From positions 1 to 8,420 of the forward strand of contig JAPLSP010000431.1 of NCBI GenBank assembly GCA_026398575.1: DNA of 8,420 bases, written 5' to 3'. The notes beneath the pieces were generated by a model that was given only the letters and a program-made list of their open reading frames with translations, was not told the origin of the DNA and did not search any database. The translations under genes were made by a program, and so were the position numbers. This DNA is from Candidatus Sumerlaeota bacterium. GTDB taxonomy: Bacteria > Sumerlaeota > Sumerlaeia > JADFCT01. This document shows, piece by piece, positions 6,301 through 8,420 of this stretch. Each line of letters opens with the position of its first letter. The first letter of the stretch is position 1.

Positions 6301-8255
6301 TGCGTCCCCGAGGCGTCCCAGGCATACTTGAACTTGGAAACTTTATATGCGCCGCCGCTGTGAGTTCCCGTTCCAAAAGCCGCTGGATTCGAGAATGTGA
6401 ACGCCGTCTCCGCCAGATAGGGTATGCCCGGCGTCCGATCGCAGGTTACATTGTTTCCGATGGAAGGCGCGCCGGCCAGCGTATATTTCGCCGCCGCCGC
6501 CGCCGCTGTTTCGTTGGCGCCGCCGTTGCGCGACTTGCCCGAGAACGAGTATTGCGTGTTCGGCGTCAGACCGGTCGAAGCCCAGGACGTGTTACTCTGC
6601 TGCCAGCCGTCGTTCGTTCCGGCGGTTGTGTTGGCGAGATAAATACCTGACGCGCTGACAGCCAGATTGCTAAAGCCGGCGTTGGTGGCTACAACGGTGA
6701 TGGTGTTTGTCCCCACGGCGCTGAACGACAACCCGCTGACCGCTTCGATCAGCGTCCAGGTTGTGAAGTTGGCCGTCATAACGCTGTCGGTTGTGCCGTT
6801 GGTCGCCGCCACTTGGAAGGCGAATTGCGCGTTCACCGCCAGACCGGTGGTCGTATAAGAAACCGCGTCCGCCTGCGTGAGCGAGGTCACCGCCTCCGGC
6901 GCCGTGGCCCCCAAGCCCGAATAGACCTTGAATCCAGTCTCATCGTTCGAGTCATCCGCCCACGTCCAAGTAATGGCATTCTGCGCCACATTCATTGCGC
7001 CGGGGTTTGAAGGCGGATTGGGCGCCGGAAGCATGGCATAGACCGCCGTCAGAGTAGTATCGGCGGTCACATTCATCAAGGTCAGAGGATTAGAGGTCGT
7101 AAAAGGCGCGCCGTCTTTGAGCCATTGAACGAACGCATAGTTCGCCGGGACGTTCGCGGTCACAGGCGAGCAATTCGCGCCGCTGACCACCAACTGGGAA
7201 GTGGCGCCCGAAAGCGTGGCGCCGGGCGTCCCATCCGTGGCAAAGATAACCGTATAGCGGGCGATTGTGACAAAGGACGTCGGCGACGACCAATTGCTCC
7301 ACGCCTCATAATTGTCGCAATGCCGCACGCGCCAAATGTAAGTCGTTCCATAGTCAAGAATCCCCGATGTCAGCGTGATTGAAGTCAGATTCACGGTGTC
7401 GGTCGTCGCCGAGGCGAAGACCAGCGAGGACCAATCCGCCGAACTGGTCGTCGCGCGGACCTGCCACTGGCTCGCGGCATGGGTGTCGCTTGTATCCGGA
7501 TCACTGAAAGCCGAGGACTGAAGCGTCGGCGTTAGTGATACGCCCGTCGCATCTGCCGGCGGCGCCAAATTCGCGGGTTGTGATGGGGGGTGGTTCACTG
7601 GAGCCGGCGTAGGCGAGGGCGACGGAGTCGGCGTAGGCGAGGGCGTCGGGCTGGGCGTCGGCGAAATATGTGGTGTTGCGCTCGGCGTTGGGCTGGGCGA
7701 TGGCGCCGCTATCGTTGTGAAGGAAGTCGGATCCGACCACGCGCTCCAGGCGTCGTAGTTATCGCAATAGCGCACGCGCCAATAGTAGGTTATGTTGTAG
7801 ATCAGGCGGCCAAAGGGGATGGTCGTCGAGGTCAGATGCTCCGTGTCGGTGGACGAGTCATAGACCGTCACGCTAAAATCTAGCGGACTTGTTGAGGCGC
7901 AGACCTGCCAATGCGAAGCGGTGTGCACGTCCGTCGTGTTCAGGTCGCTGAAGGGCGACGCCTGCAATTCCGGCGTCAAGGCCACGTTGATTGCTCCCGA
8001 GGTCGGCGTCACATTGGAGGGCGCATTAGGAGAATCATTCAAACTGGATTCGCTGGACCCCAAAAATGCGCTCAGACTGCCAACTGGGAAGTACGCATTG
8101 CCCCCCTCGAAATGGCCAATCTTCGCTGTCGCAAAATATAGGCTCGAGCCGCGGCAATCACTGAATGTGTTTCCCGATTGCCCGGCCAAGATCAGGATGG
8201 CCATTGCCAAGAGGATCATCCACAAGCGCTGGATCGCTTCCCTTAGGCTAGTCAT
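1..8255 (-). CDS. Giant secreted multidomain protein (FN3-like, InlB-type, Ig-like, LamG, DUF5122 propeller, beta-helix, FG-GAP); 3' end outside window
   Basis: I translated the minus strand by eye from 8255 to base 1. It is open for 2751 codons with no stop, and the same frame holds recognisable domains at both ends, so there is no net frameshift. The start is the ATG at 8255 (MTSLREAIQRLWMILL), because AAGGAG lies 8 bases upstream. The ATG at 8261 is only 2 bases from that site, and another in-frame ATG at 8300 lies inside a hairpin. The N-terminus is a signal peptide, so the protein is exported. The rest is a string of extracellular-type beta-rich modules, listed separately, separated by two Pro/Ser/Thr linkers. 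No enzymatic motif was seen. Known roles of these families (adhesion, sugar or matrix contact) suggest a surface or secreted adhesin-like protein, but this is inference. The stop and any C-terminal anchor or sorting signal (T9SS, PEP-CTERM, LPXTG) lie beyond the left edge. The existence and frame of the gene are very secure; its function is not. Confidence 0.96.
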   Translation of the reverse strand, partial: MTSLREAIQRLWMILLAMAILILAGQSGNTFSDCRGSSLYFATAKIGHFEGGNAYFPVGSLSAFLGSSESSLNDSPNAPSNVTPTSGAINVALTPELQASPFSDLNTTDVHTASHWQVCASTSPLDFSVTVYDSSTDTEHLTSTTIPFGRLIYNITYYWRVRYCDNYDAWSAWSDPTSFTTIAAPSPSPTPSATPHISPTPSPTPSPTPTPSPSPTPAPVNHPPSQPANLAPPADATGVSLTPTLQSSAFSDPDTSDTHAASQWQVRATTSSADWSSLVFASATTDTVNLTSITLTSGILDYGTTYIWRVRHCDNYEAWSNWSSPTSFVTIARYTVIFATDGTPGATLSGATSQLVVSGANCSPVTANVPANYAFVQWLKDGAPFTTSNPLTLMNVTADTTLTAVYAMLPAPNPPSNPGAMNVAQNAITWTWADDSNDETGFKVYSGLGATAPEAVTSLTQADAVSYTTTGLAVNAQFAFQVAATNGTTDSVMTANFTTWTLIEAVSGLSFSAVGTNTITVVATNAGFSNLAVSASGIYLANTTAGTNDGWQQSNTSWASTGLTPNTQYSFSGKSRNGGANETAAAAAAKYTLAGAPSIGNNVTCDRTPGIPYLAETAFTFSNPAAFGTGTHSGGAYKVSKFKYAWDASGTHSFTGTEADWNGGNLIQAPSATSSYYLHLQSFNADNAATAQTLDYGPFIYDQDPPSTPVVSGATATSNTTPTWNWVSGGGGNGTFRYQLDSTTGTWITTTALSFTPPSPLPEGVYRLYVQERDAAGNWSGAGSFAILIDIISPTVAITAPTSGPVWATNDASLAGLAGIASDTGGSGIASVTWSNNRGGMGTALGTTNWTVPSIALQPGANVITVTAADAAGNVAHAVLTVILNSAPNAPLNLAPSDGATNISLTPALQSSAFSDPDTSDTHAASQWQVRRTSDPSDWSVTVFDSTTDTANLTSITMGAGTLDYATTYVWRVRYADNHNAWSAWSSATSFTAMNGPIIIARWNFNGSLLDDTGNHNGTSVGTTNFTTGVSGLAAQFSGSNYVTAPPGADVNGMTEFAVELYVYMNTTTGRLPLISKFGDGDSSDDEWFLHVVDGKVNFSTFWPGSSGSIQDTFGATTLQTGKWYKIAAVFSHSAAERRIYVNDQLDGITTNVTSAIRVSTEQLLIGGWRYYWATDPWIYLNGVLDQVTIYGAGYQPASNNAPFVPSNLSPADNATNVSLTPALIASTFSDTDKSDTQSAAQWQVRRAFDPPDWSITVFNSTTDLANLTSITLEIGVLDYETAYIWRVRYADNHGAWSAWSSPTSFTTVAAPGPTTCTLTFQSSNPDSGVLITVTPESGSPVVIATPNTGVYDDGTKLTIAAPLMAPNGNTFAEWDKNGAFFSTNATLSGYIANADATLLAKYATVYPVLNRGAWETDGSVEVIAHAGGVTYIGGTFSYVGPHTGSGVPIDLATGAVVGAFPEINGDIYACVSDGAGGWYIGGQFTQVGGQLRNNIAHILSDGSVSVWNPNANNTVRALAVSGDGMTIYAGGVFTSIGGQTRNNVAALDANSTGAAIAWDPNANSDVWALAVSGSMVYAGGCFTSIGGQARSYIAALDANSTGTATAWDPTANTTVNTLAVSDDGITVYAGGYFTSIGGQMRNYIAALDANSTGTATIWDPNATSAVLALATSSSTVYAGGYFTGIGGQARNKIAALDANSTGTATAWDPNANSDVWALAVSGSTVYAGGKFTSIGGQTRIRIAALDSTGTATAWNPNANNTVCALAISGSTVYAGGLFTSIGGPTRIRIAALDATGAATAWNPNADGEVRGLAVSADGMTVYVSGLFTSIGGQARNRIAALDANSTGTATAWNPNANNMVYALALSGDGMTVYAGGTFTSIGGQARSRIAALDANSTGTATAWNPNANSTVWTLAVSGSTVYAGGGFISIGGQARNRIAALNATGAATAWNPNANDVIRSFAFSGSTVYVGGPFTSIGGQSRNRIASLDAISTGTATAWNPNANDYIISLVVSGSTIYAGGYFTSIGGQARNYIAALDVAGAATAWNPNANSRIRALAVSSSTLYVGGLFTSIGGQPRRGYAQFDIPVASATPSPTPHPTPSPTPSPTPSPTPLPVHPYYVDKDATGANNGASWDNAFITIQPAIDAAFAAGGGEVWVAEGVYGETRADSDGSLVMRDGVDLYGGFAGAASGGYETQRSQRNWSDHPTTITGAVARAGSVAYHVVKGANGVLDGFTITQGNAIGPADERNKGGGMFNKLCAPTVANCVFTANQCNNTGGAVCNYNLTSGTFRSCRFYQNHADSGGAVTAAGDPNTDTSLFEDCDFDSNTASWAAGAIFLGSQTFRRCKFLNNHCSVNGGACFFQWQSNATLENCIFVGNYDGGEGAITCSDGAQKVINCVFYNNLVPAIAIRVDEAIITNCIIWGNASSFNVINGYATVTYSDVQGGYAGTGNINADPLFANPVVNDFHLQAGSPCIDAGTSVSLTVDYAGNPRPVDIPGVGGEGLPNAFDMGAYEFIDLGNHAPATPVNQSPADGEIGVSLTPTLQSSAFSDPDAGDTHSASQWQVRRASDPSDWSVTVFDSTTDTVNLTSITLPAAFDYGTTYVWHVRYCDNHGAWSDWSLPTYFSIRVAAISTTPDWTAEINIAGAWFGVAAASAGDVNGDGYDDIIVGARYYTNGQSQEGAAFLYLGSANGMTNTPAWSFESNQADAQLGFSVAFAGDVNGDGYADVLIGAPHYDGGQTDVGKVFL
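363..689 (-). other. FN3-like 'SLTP' module E (residues 2523-2631)
   Basis: Fifth copy, beginning NHAPATPVNQSPADGEIG. Blocks are VSLTPTLQSSAFSDPDAGD, SQWQVRRASDPSDWS, VFDSTTDTVNLTSITL, WHVRYCDNHGAWSDWS and FSIRV. It is nearly the same as module C although about 4.9 kb away. It has the cysteine form (YCDN). Confidence 0.9.
702..1898 (-). other. Right-handed parallel beta-helix with choice-of-anchor-Q-like tail (residues 2120-2518)
   Basis: The start YYVDKDATGANNGASWDNAF, then ITIQPAID and GGGEVWVAEGVY, is a typical opening of DUF1565/pectate-lyase-like beta-helix domains; DLYGGFAG follows. The coil core repeats N/S/D-C-x-F motifs at C2268, C2295, C2324, C2348, C2375, C2400 and C2422, spaced 22-29 residues apart, one per coil. 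The tail has YSDVQGGYAGTGNINADPLF, DFHLQAGSPCIDAGT and FDMGAYEF, the form seen in choice-of-anchor-Q proteins. Polysaccharide binding or cleavage is known for such folds, but I see no catalytic set. The core is AT-rich (104 of 240 bases G or C in 961-1200, about 43%). Confidence 0.88.
1899..1991 (-). other. Pro/Ser/Thr linker 2 (residues 2089-2119)
   Basis: The last propeller unit ends VASATPSPTPHPTPSPTP and continues with further SPTP units to PLPVHP. It separates the propeller from the beta-helix and is of the same kind as linker 1. The DNA is an imperfect short repeat. Confidence 0.9.
1992..3710 (-). repeat. DUF5122/delta-60-type beta-propeller array, 12 regular units (residues 1516-2088)
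   Basis: Twelve tandem units follow the pattern LAVSG-x-TVYAGG-x-FTSIGGQ-x-RN-x-IAALDANSTG-x-ATAWNPNAN. Starts fall at residues 1516, 1567, 1616, 1667, 1716, 1763, 1810, 1861, 1912, 1959, 2008 and 2055. Units are 47, 49 or 51 residues (141, 147 or 153 bp). Two separate two-residue indels explain this: SGST versus SGDGMT, and LDATG versus LDANSTG. Units 1-4 have WDPN or WDPT; later ones have WNPN. With the two degenerate blades before it the array has 14 blades, enough for two seven-bladed propellers, though the fold is inferred. The family (PF17164-like) is recognised by pattern, and its ligand is unknown. Confidence 0.92.
3711..4004 (-). other. Two degenerate propeller blades (residues 1418-1515)
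   Basis: The segment 1418-1467 contains GGVTYIGGTFSYVG. The segment 1468-1515 contains GGWYIGGQFTQVGGQLRNNIA, then VSVWNPNANNT. They align in order with the regular blades (VYAGG-x-FTSIGGQ-x-RN-x-IAALD, then AWNPNAN) but have drifted more. They are the N-terminal start of the repeat array. Confidence 0.7.
4047..4313 (-). other. InlB B-repeat-type domain 2 (residues 1315-1403)
   Basis: The segment begins TTCTLTFQSSNPDSGVLI. It has GVYDDGTKLTIAAPLMAPNG, then NTFAEWDKNGAFFSTN and finally ANADATLLAKYA. The FAEWDKNG core and the A-DATLLAKY end match the same superfamily as domain 1. It links module D to the propeller. Confidence 0.65.
4329..4655 (-). other. FN3-like 'SLTP' module D (residues 1201-1309)
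   Basis: Fourth copy, beginning NAPFVPSNLSPADNATN. Blocks are VSLTPALIASTFSDTDKSD, AQWQVRRAFDPPDWS, VFNSTTDLANLTSITLE and WRVRYADNHGAWS-x-WS, then PTSFTTV. Like module B it is followed by an InlB-type repeat. The cysteine seen in A, B and E is absent (YADN). Confidence 0.88.
4665..5273 (-). other. LamG/concanavalin A-like jellyroll domain (residues 995-1197)
   Basis: The domain opens IIIARWNFNGSLLDDTGN-x-NGT and continues with VSGLAAQFSGSNYV, FAVELYVYMN, ISKFGD, GKWYKIAAVFSHS and RRIYVNDQLDG. It ends LLIGGWR and YLNGVLDQVTIY. These blocks in this order are typical of the LamG_3 (PF13385-type) fold, which often binds carbohydrate or matrix. The segment is visibly more AT-rich than its neighbours: 109 of 240 bases in 4801-5040 are G or C by hand count, about 45%. 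Confidence 0.85.
5274..5603 (-). other. FN3-like 'SLTP' module C (residues 885-994)
   Basis: Third copy, beginning NSAPNAPLNLAPSDGATN. It contains SLTPALQSSAFSDPD, SQWQVRRTSDPSDWS, VFDSTTDTANLTSIT and WRVRYADNHNAWS. It is the copy closest to module E. Over an aligned stretch of about 54 residues the two differ at only six positions, and they share a 28-bp identical DNA run (5431-5458 and 517-544). The cysteine of A, B and E is alanine here (YADN). Confidence 0.9.
5604..5882 (-). other. Bacterial Ig-like domain 2 (residues 792-884)
   Basis: The start is ISPTVAITAPTSGPVWATND. The core has IASDTGGSGIASVTWSNNRG, then a GTTNWTVPSIAL strand, and LQPGANVITVTAADAAGNVA near the end. The pattern PTV-x-IT-P-T, SVTWSNN-x-GG, NW, L-x-PG-N-x-ITVTA-x-DAAGN fits Big_9/glucodextranase-type Ig-like domains of large exported bacterial proteins. 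Confidence 0.8.
5886..6146 (-). other. Bacterial Ig-like domain 1 (residues 704-790)
   Basis: It starts DPPSTPVVSG and contains PTWNWVSGGGGNGTFRYQLD, then TPPSPLPEGVY-x-L, and ends VQERDAAGNWS-x-x-GSF-x-I-x-ID. The W-x-W...FRYQLD...EG-x-Y-x-L-x-VQERDAAGNWS pattern is a well-known bacterial Ig-like repeat of surface proteins. The next domain follows after a single residue. Confidence 0.8.
6147..6470 (-). other. Unclassified extracellular segment (residues 596-703)
   Basis: About 108 residues that match no family I can name. They are rich in Gly, Ser, Thr and aromatics, with blocks YKVSKFKYAWD, HSFTGTEADW and SYYLHLQSFN, and end in LDYGPFIYDQD just before the next Ig-like domain. The strand-like alternation and the ending before a DPPSTPVV start suggest another Ig-fold module. 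There are no catalytic-looking motifs. Confidence 0.5.
6471..6752 (-). other. Second FN3-like domain (residues 502-595)
   Basis: The pattern is diverged but has TITVVATN, a long Thr/Asn-rich loop, a W-x-STGLTPNTQYSF turn, and an SGKSRNGG strand. The STGL-x-PNTQY-x-F turn is typical of FN3. The end contains six consecutive alanines (residues 584-589) encoded by a (GCG)6 run at 6490-6507. It is less certain than the preceding domain. Confidence 0.6.
6753..7022 (-). other. Fibronectin type III domain (residues 412-501)
   Basis: The start is PNPPSNPG, followed by ITWTWADDSNDETGFKVYSG and then a TTGL turn before FAFQVAATNG. The pairing of W-x-D-x-S-x-DE-x-GF-x-VY with a downstream TGL-x-x-x-x-x-x-F-x-V-x-A-x-N is the classic bacterial FN3 signature. 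It is followed at once by a second, more diverged FN3-like domain. Confidence 0.8.
7032..7256 (-). other. Divergent InlB B-repeat-type domain 1 (residues 334-408)
   Basis: The segment starts YTVIFATDGTPGATLSG and ends TADTTLTAVYAM, with the core FVQWLKDGAPF-x-TSNPLTL. The order is a short beta start, a Gly-rich turn, W-x-x-(D/N)G, NP-x-TL, then a T-x-D-x-TL-x-A-x-Y/F end. That order is typical of the Flg_new_2/InlB B-repeat superfamily, a ubiquitin-like beta-grasp spacer in surface proteins. Family assignment is by pattern only. Confidence 0.75.
7263..7592 (-). other. FN3-like 'SLTP' module B (residues 222-331)
   Basis: Second copy of the repeated module, beginning NHPPSQPANLAPPADATG. Recognisable blocks are VSLTPTLQSSAFSDPD, SQWQVRATTS, TDTVNLTSITL, WRVRHCDNYEAW and SPTSFVTI. 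It has a single cysteine in the HCDN block. It sits directly between the first proline-rich linker and the first InlB-B-type repeat, the same order (module then InlB-type repeat) as module D further along. Confidence 0.85.
7599..7709 (-). other. Pro/Ser/Thr linker 1 (residues 183-219)
   Basis: Alternating proline with serine or threonine (SPTP-type units) follows module A, from AAPSPSPTPSATP to PSPTPAP. It is low complexity and presumably forms an extended, flexible or glycosylated spacer. The DNA is an imperfect short repeat built on GGCGTAGGCGAGGGC-like stretches of the plus strand. Such linkers are common between modules of secreted proteins. Confidence 0.9.
7710..8030 (-). other. FN3-like 'SLTP' module A (residues 76-182)
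   Basis: This is the first of five homologous modules of about 108 residues. The shared pattern runs: P-x-N/L-x-P, then V-x-LTP-x-L, FSD-x-x-x-x-D-x-H, W-Q-V, VFDS-x-TDT-x-x-LTS, Y-x-WRVRY-x-DN, AWS-x-WS, and T-SFTT. It resembles fibronectin type III or other Ig-fold spacers in very large bacterial secreted proteins. This copy is the most diverged: it reads WQVCAST and YYWRVRYCDNYDAW. The two cysteines could form a disulfide in this copy only. Confidence 0.8.
8181..8255 (-). other. Signal peptide-coding segment (residues 1-25)
   Basis: Residues 1-10 carry two arginines (R5, R10). A hydrophobic run follows from L11 to A24 (LWMILLAMAILILA), and then polar residues GQSGN. This is the n/h/c layout of a Sec signal peptide, with likely cleavage near A24 to S27. 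No cysteine follows the hydrophobic core at a lipobox position; the first cysteine is C34. A lipoprotein is therefore unlikely. Residues 26-75 after it match no family I recognise. Confidence 0.85.
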
Positions 8256-8263
8256 AACCATTT

Positions 8264-8269
8264 CTCCTT
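8264..8269 (-). promoter_or_regulatory. Ribosome binding site AAGGAG
   Basis: On the minus strand AAGGAG lies 8 bases before the ATG at 8255 and only 2 bases before the ATG at 8261. The spacing favours 8255 as the true start. It is a near-perfect Shine-Dalgarno sequence and the only good one in the upstream region. Confidence 0.85.
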
Positions 8270-8284
8270 GATGGCATCCCTGTC

Positions 8285-8319
8285 TTTTTGGAGGCCGCAT
8301 AAAAGCAGGCCTCCGAAAA
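8285..8319. repeat. Upstream inverted repeat (hairpin) between the repeat array and the start codon
   Basis: The arm TTTTTGGAGGCC (8285-8296) is complementary to GGCCTCCGAAAA (8308-8319) at 11 of 12 positions. The exception is a T-G pair that wobbles on the plus strand and becomes a C-A mismatch on the minus strand. The 11-base loop may add two more G-C pairs with one bulged A. On either strand the T-run precedes the stem and an A-run follows it, so it lacks the trailing U-tract of an intrinsic terminator for either direction. It begins about 16 bases upstream of the ribosome binding site and could be a 5'-UTR structure. Its role is unknown. Confidence 0.7.
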
Positions 8320-8320
8320 C

Positions 8321-8420
8321 AACCTGAAGGTTGAACTCCAAACACAACCTGAAGGTTGAACTCCAAACACAACCTGAAGGTTGAACTCCAAACACAACCT
8401 GAAGGTTGAACTCCAAACGC
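8321..8420. repeat. 25-bp tandem direct repeat, four copies, running off the window edge
   Basis: Four head-to-tail 25-bp units start at 8321, 8346, 8371 and 8396. Each begins AACCTGAAGGTTGAACTCC, and they are identical except for one A-to-G change at 8419 in the last copy. Each unit with its preceding C contains a small hairpin, CAACC-TGAA-GGTTG. There are no unique spacers, so this is a minisatellite-like array and not CRISPR. Copy number is unknown because the array touches the right edge. On the minus strand the unit has no stop codon in any of the three frames. Confidence 0.95.

Larger units (their letters stand above)
8256..8420. other. Upstream non-coding region of the giant gene
   Basis: This stretch holds the ribosome binding site, the hairpin and the 25-bp array described separately. 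I see no convincing -35/-10 pair; TTTTAT in the hairpin loop is a poor -10 candidate with no partner at the right distance. No other gene is visible. The promoter may lie inside or beyond the repeat array. Confidence 0.6.

Noticed and set aside
6490..6507. (GCG)6 trinucleotide run as a slippage switch
   Set aside because: It is in frame, so length change only alters an alanine run, and six units is short; it would not switch the gene on or off.
8261..8300. Alternative starts at 8261 and 8300
   Set aside because: 8261 is only 2 bases from the Shine-Dalgarno sequence. 8300 lies in the hairpin without a ribosome binding site and would add a charged extension before the signal peptide.
8285..8319. 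Rho-independent terminator
   Set aside because: On neither strand is the stem followed by a T-run; the T-run precedes it.
8321..8420. Possible CRISPR array
   Set aside because: The units are head to tail with no unique spacers between them.

Overview
The window is almost entirely one gene. On the minus strand a single reading frame is open from a start at 8255 to the left edge at position 1. It spans 2751 codons without a stop, and its 3' end lies outside the window. Because no stop is seen, a caller that needs a closed ORF will miss it and report only short antisense or out-of-frame ORFs, which I treat as shadows. The remaining 165 bases (8256-8420) are the gene's upstream region: a ribosome binding site, a long hairpin, and four copies of a 25-bp direct repeat that runs off the right edge.

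The product is a giant, exported, multidomain protein. From the N-terminus it has: a signal peptide; an FN3-like 'SLTP' module; a Pro/Ser/Thr linker; a second FN3-like module; an InlB-B-type repeat; two FN3-type domains; an unclassified segment; two bacterial Ig-like domains; a third FN3-like module; a LamG/concanavalin-like jellyroll; a fourth FN3-like module; a second InlB-B-type repeat; a run of about 14 beta-propeller repeats of the DUF5122 (delta-60) kind; a second Pro/Ser/Thr linker; a right-handed beta-helix ending in a choice-of-anchor-Q-like tail; a fifth FN3-like module; and at least two FG-GAP repeats with Ca2+-binding loops, cut by the window edge. I see no catalytic domain. The architecture suggests a surface or secreted adhesion or carbohydrate-contacting protein. 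The domain families are inferred from sequence patterns, and the function is inferred from the families.

The organism is not identifiable with confidence. The moderately high but uneven GC, the very long secreted mosaic protein, the SPTP linkers, the DUF5122 propellers and the beta-helix with a DFHLQAGSPCIDAG-type tail are all common in environmental bacteria with large secretomes, such as the Planctomycetes/Lentisphaerae/Verrucomicrobia group and candidate phyla like Sumerlaeota, Hydrogenedentota or Omnitrophota. This is a style-based guess.

The most notable points are: the uninterrupted giant frame; the mosaic evolution of the propeller array, with 47/49/51-residue units and near-identical neighbours; the 89%-similar FN3-like modules 4.9 kb apart; the AT-rich LamG and beta-helix islands; and the stop-free 25-bp repeat array just upstream of the start. 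I found no RNA genes, CRISPR array, transposon or second gene.
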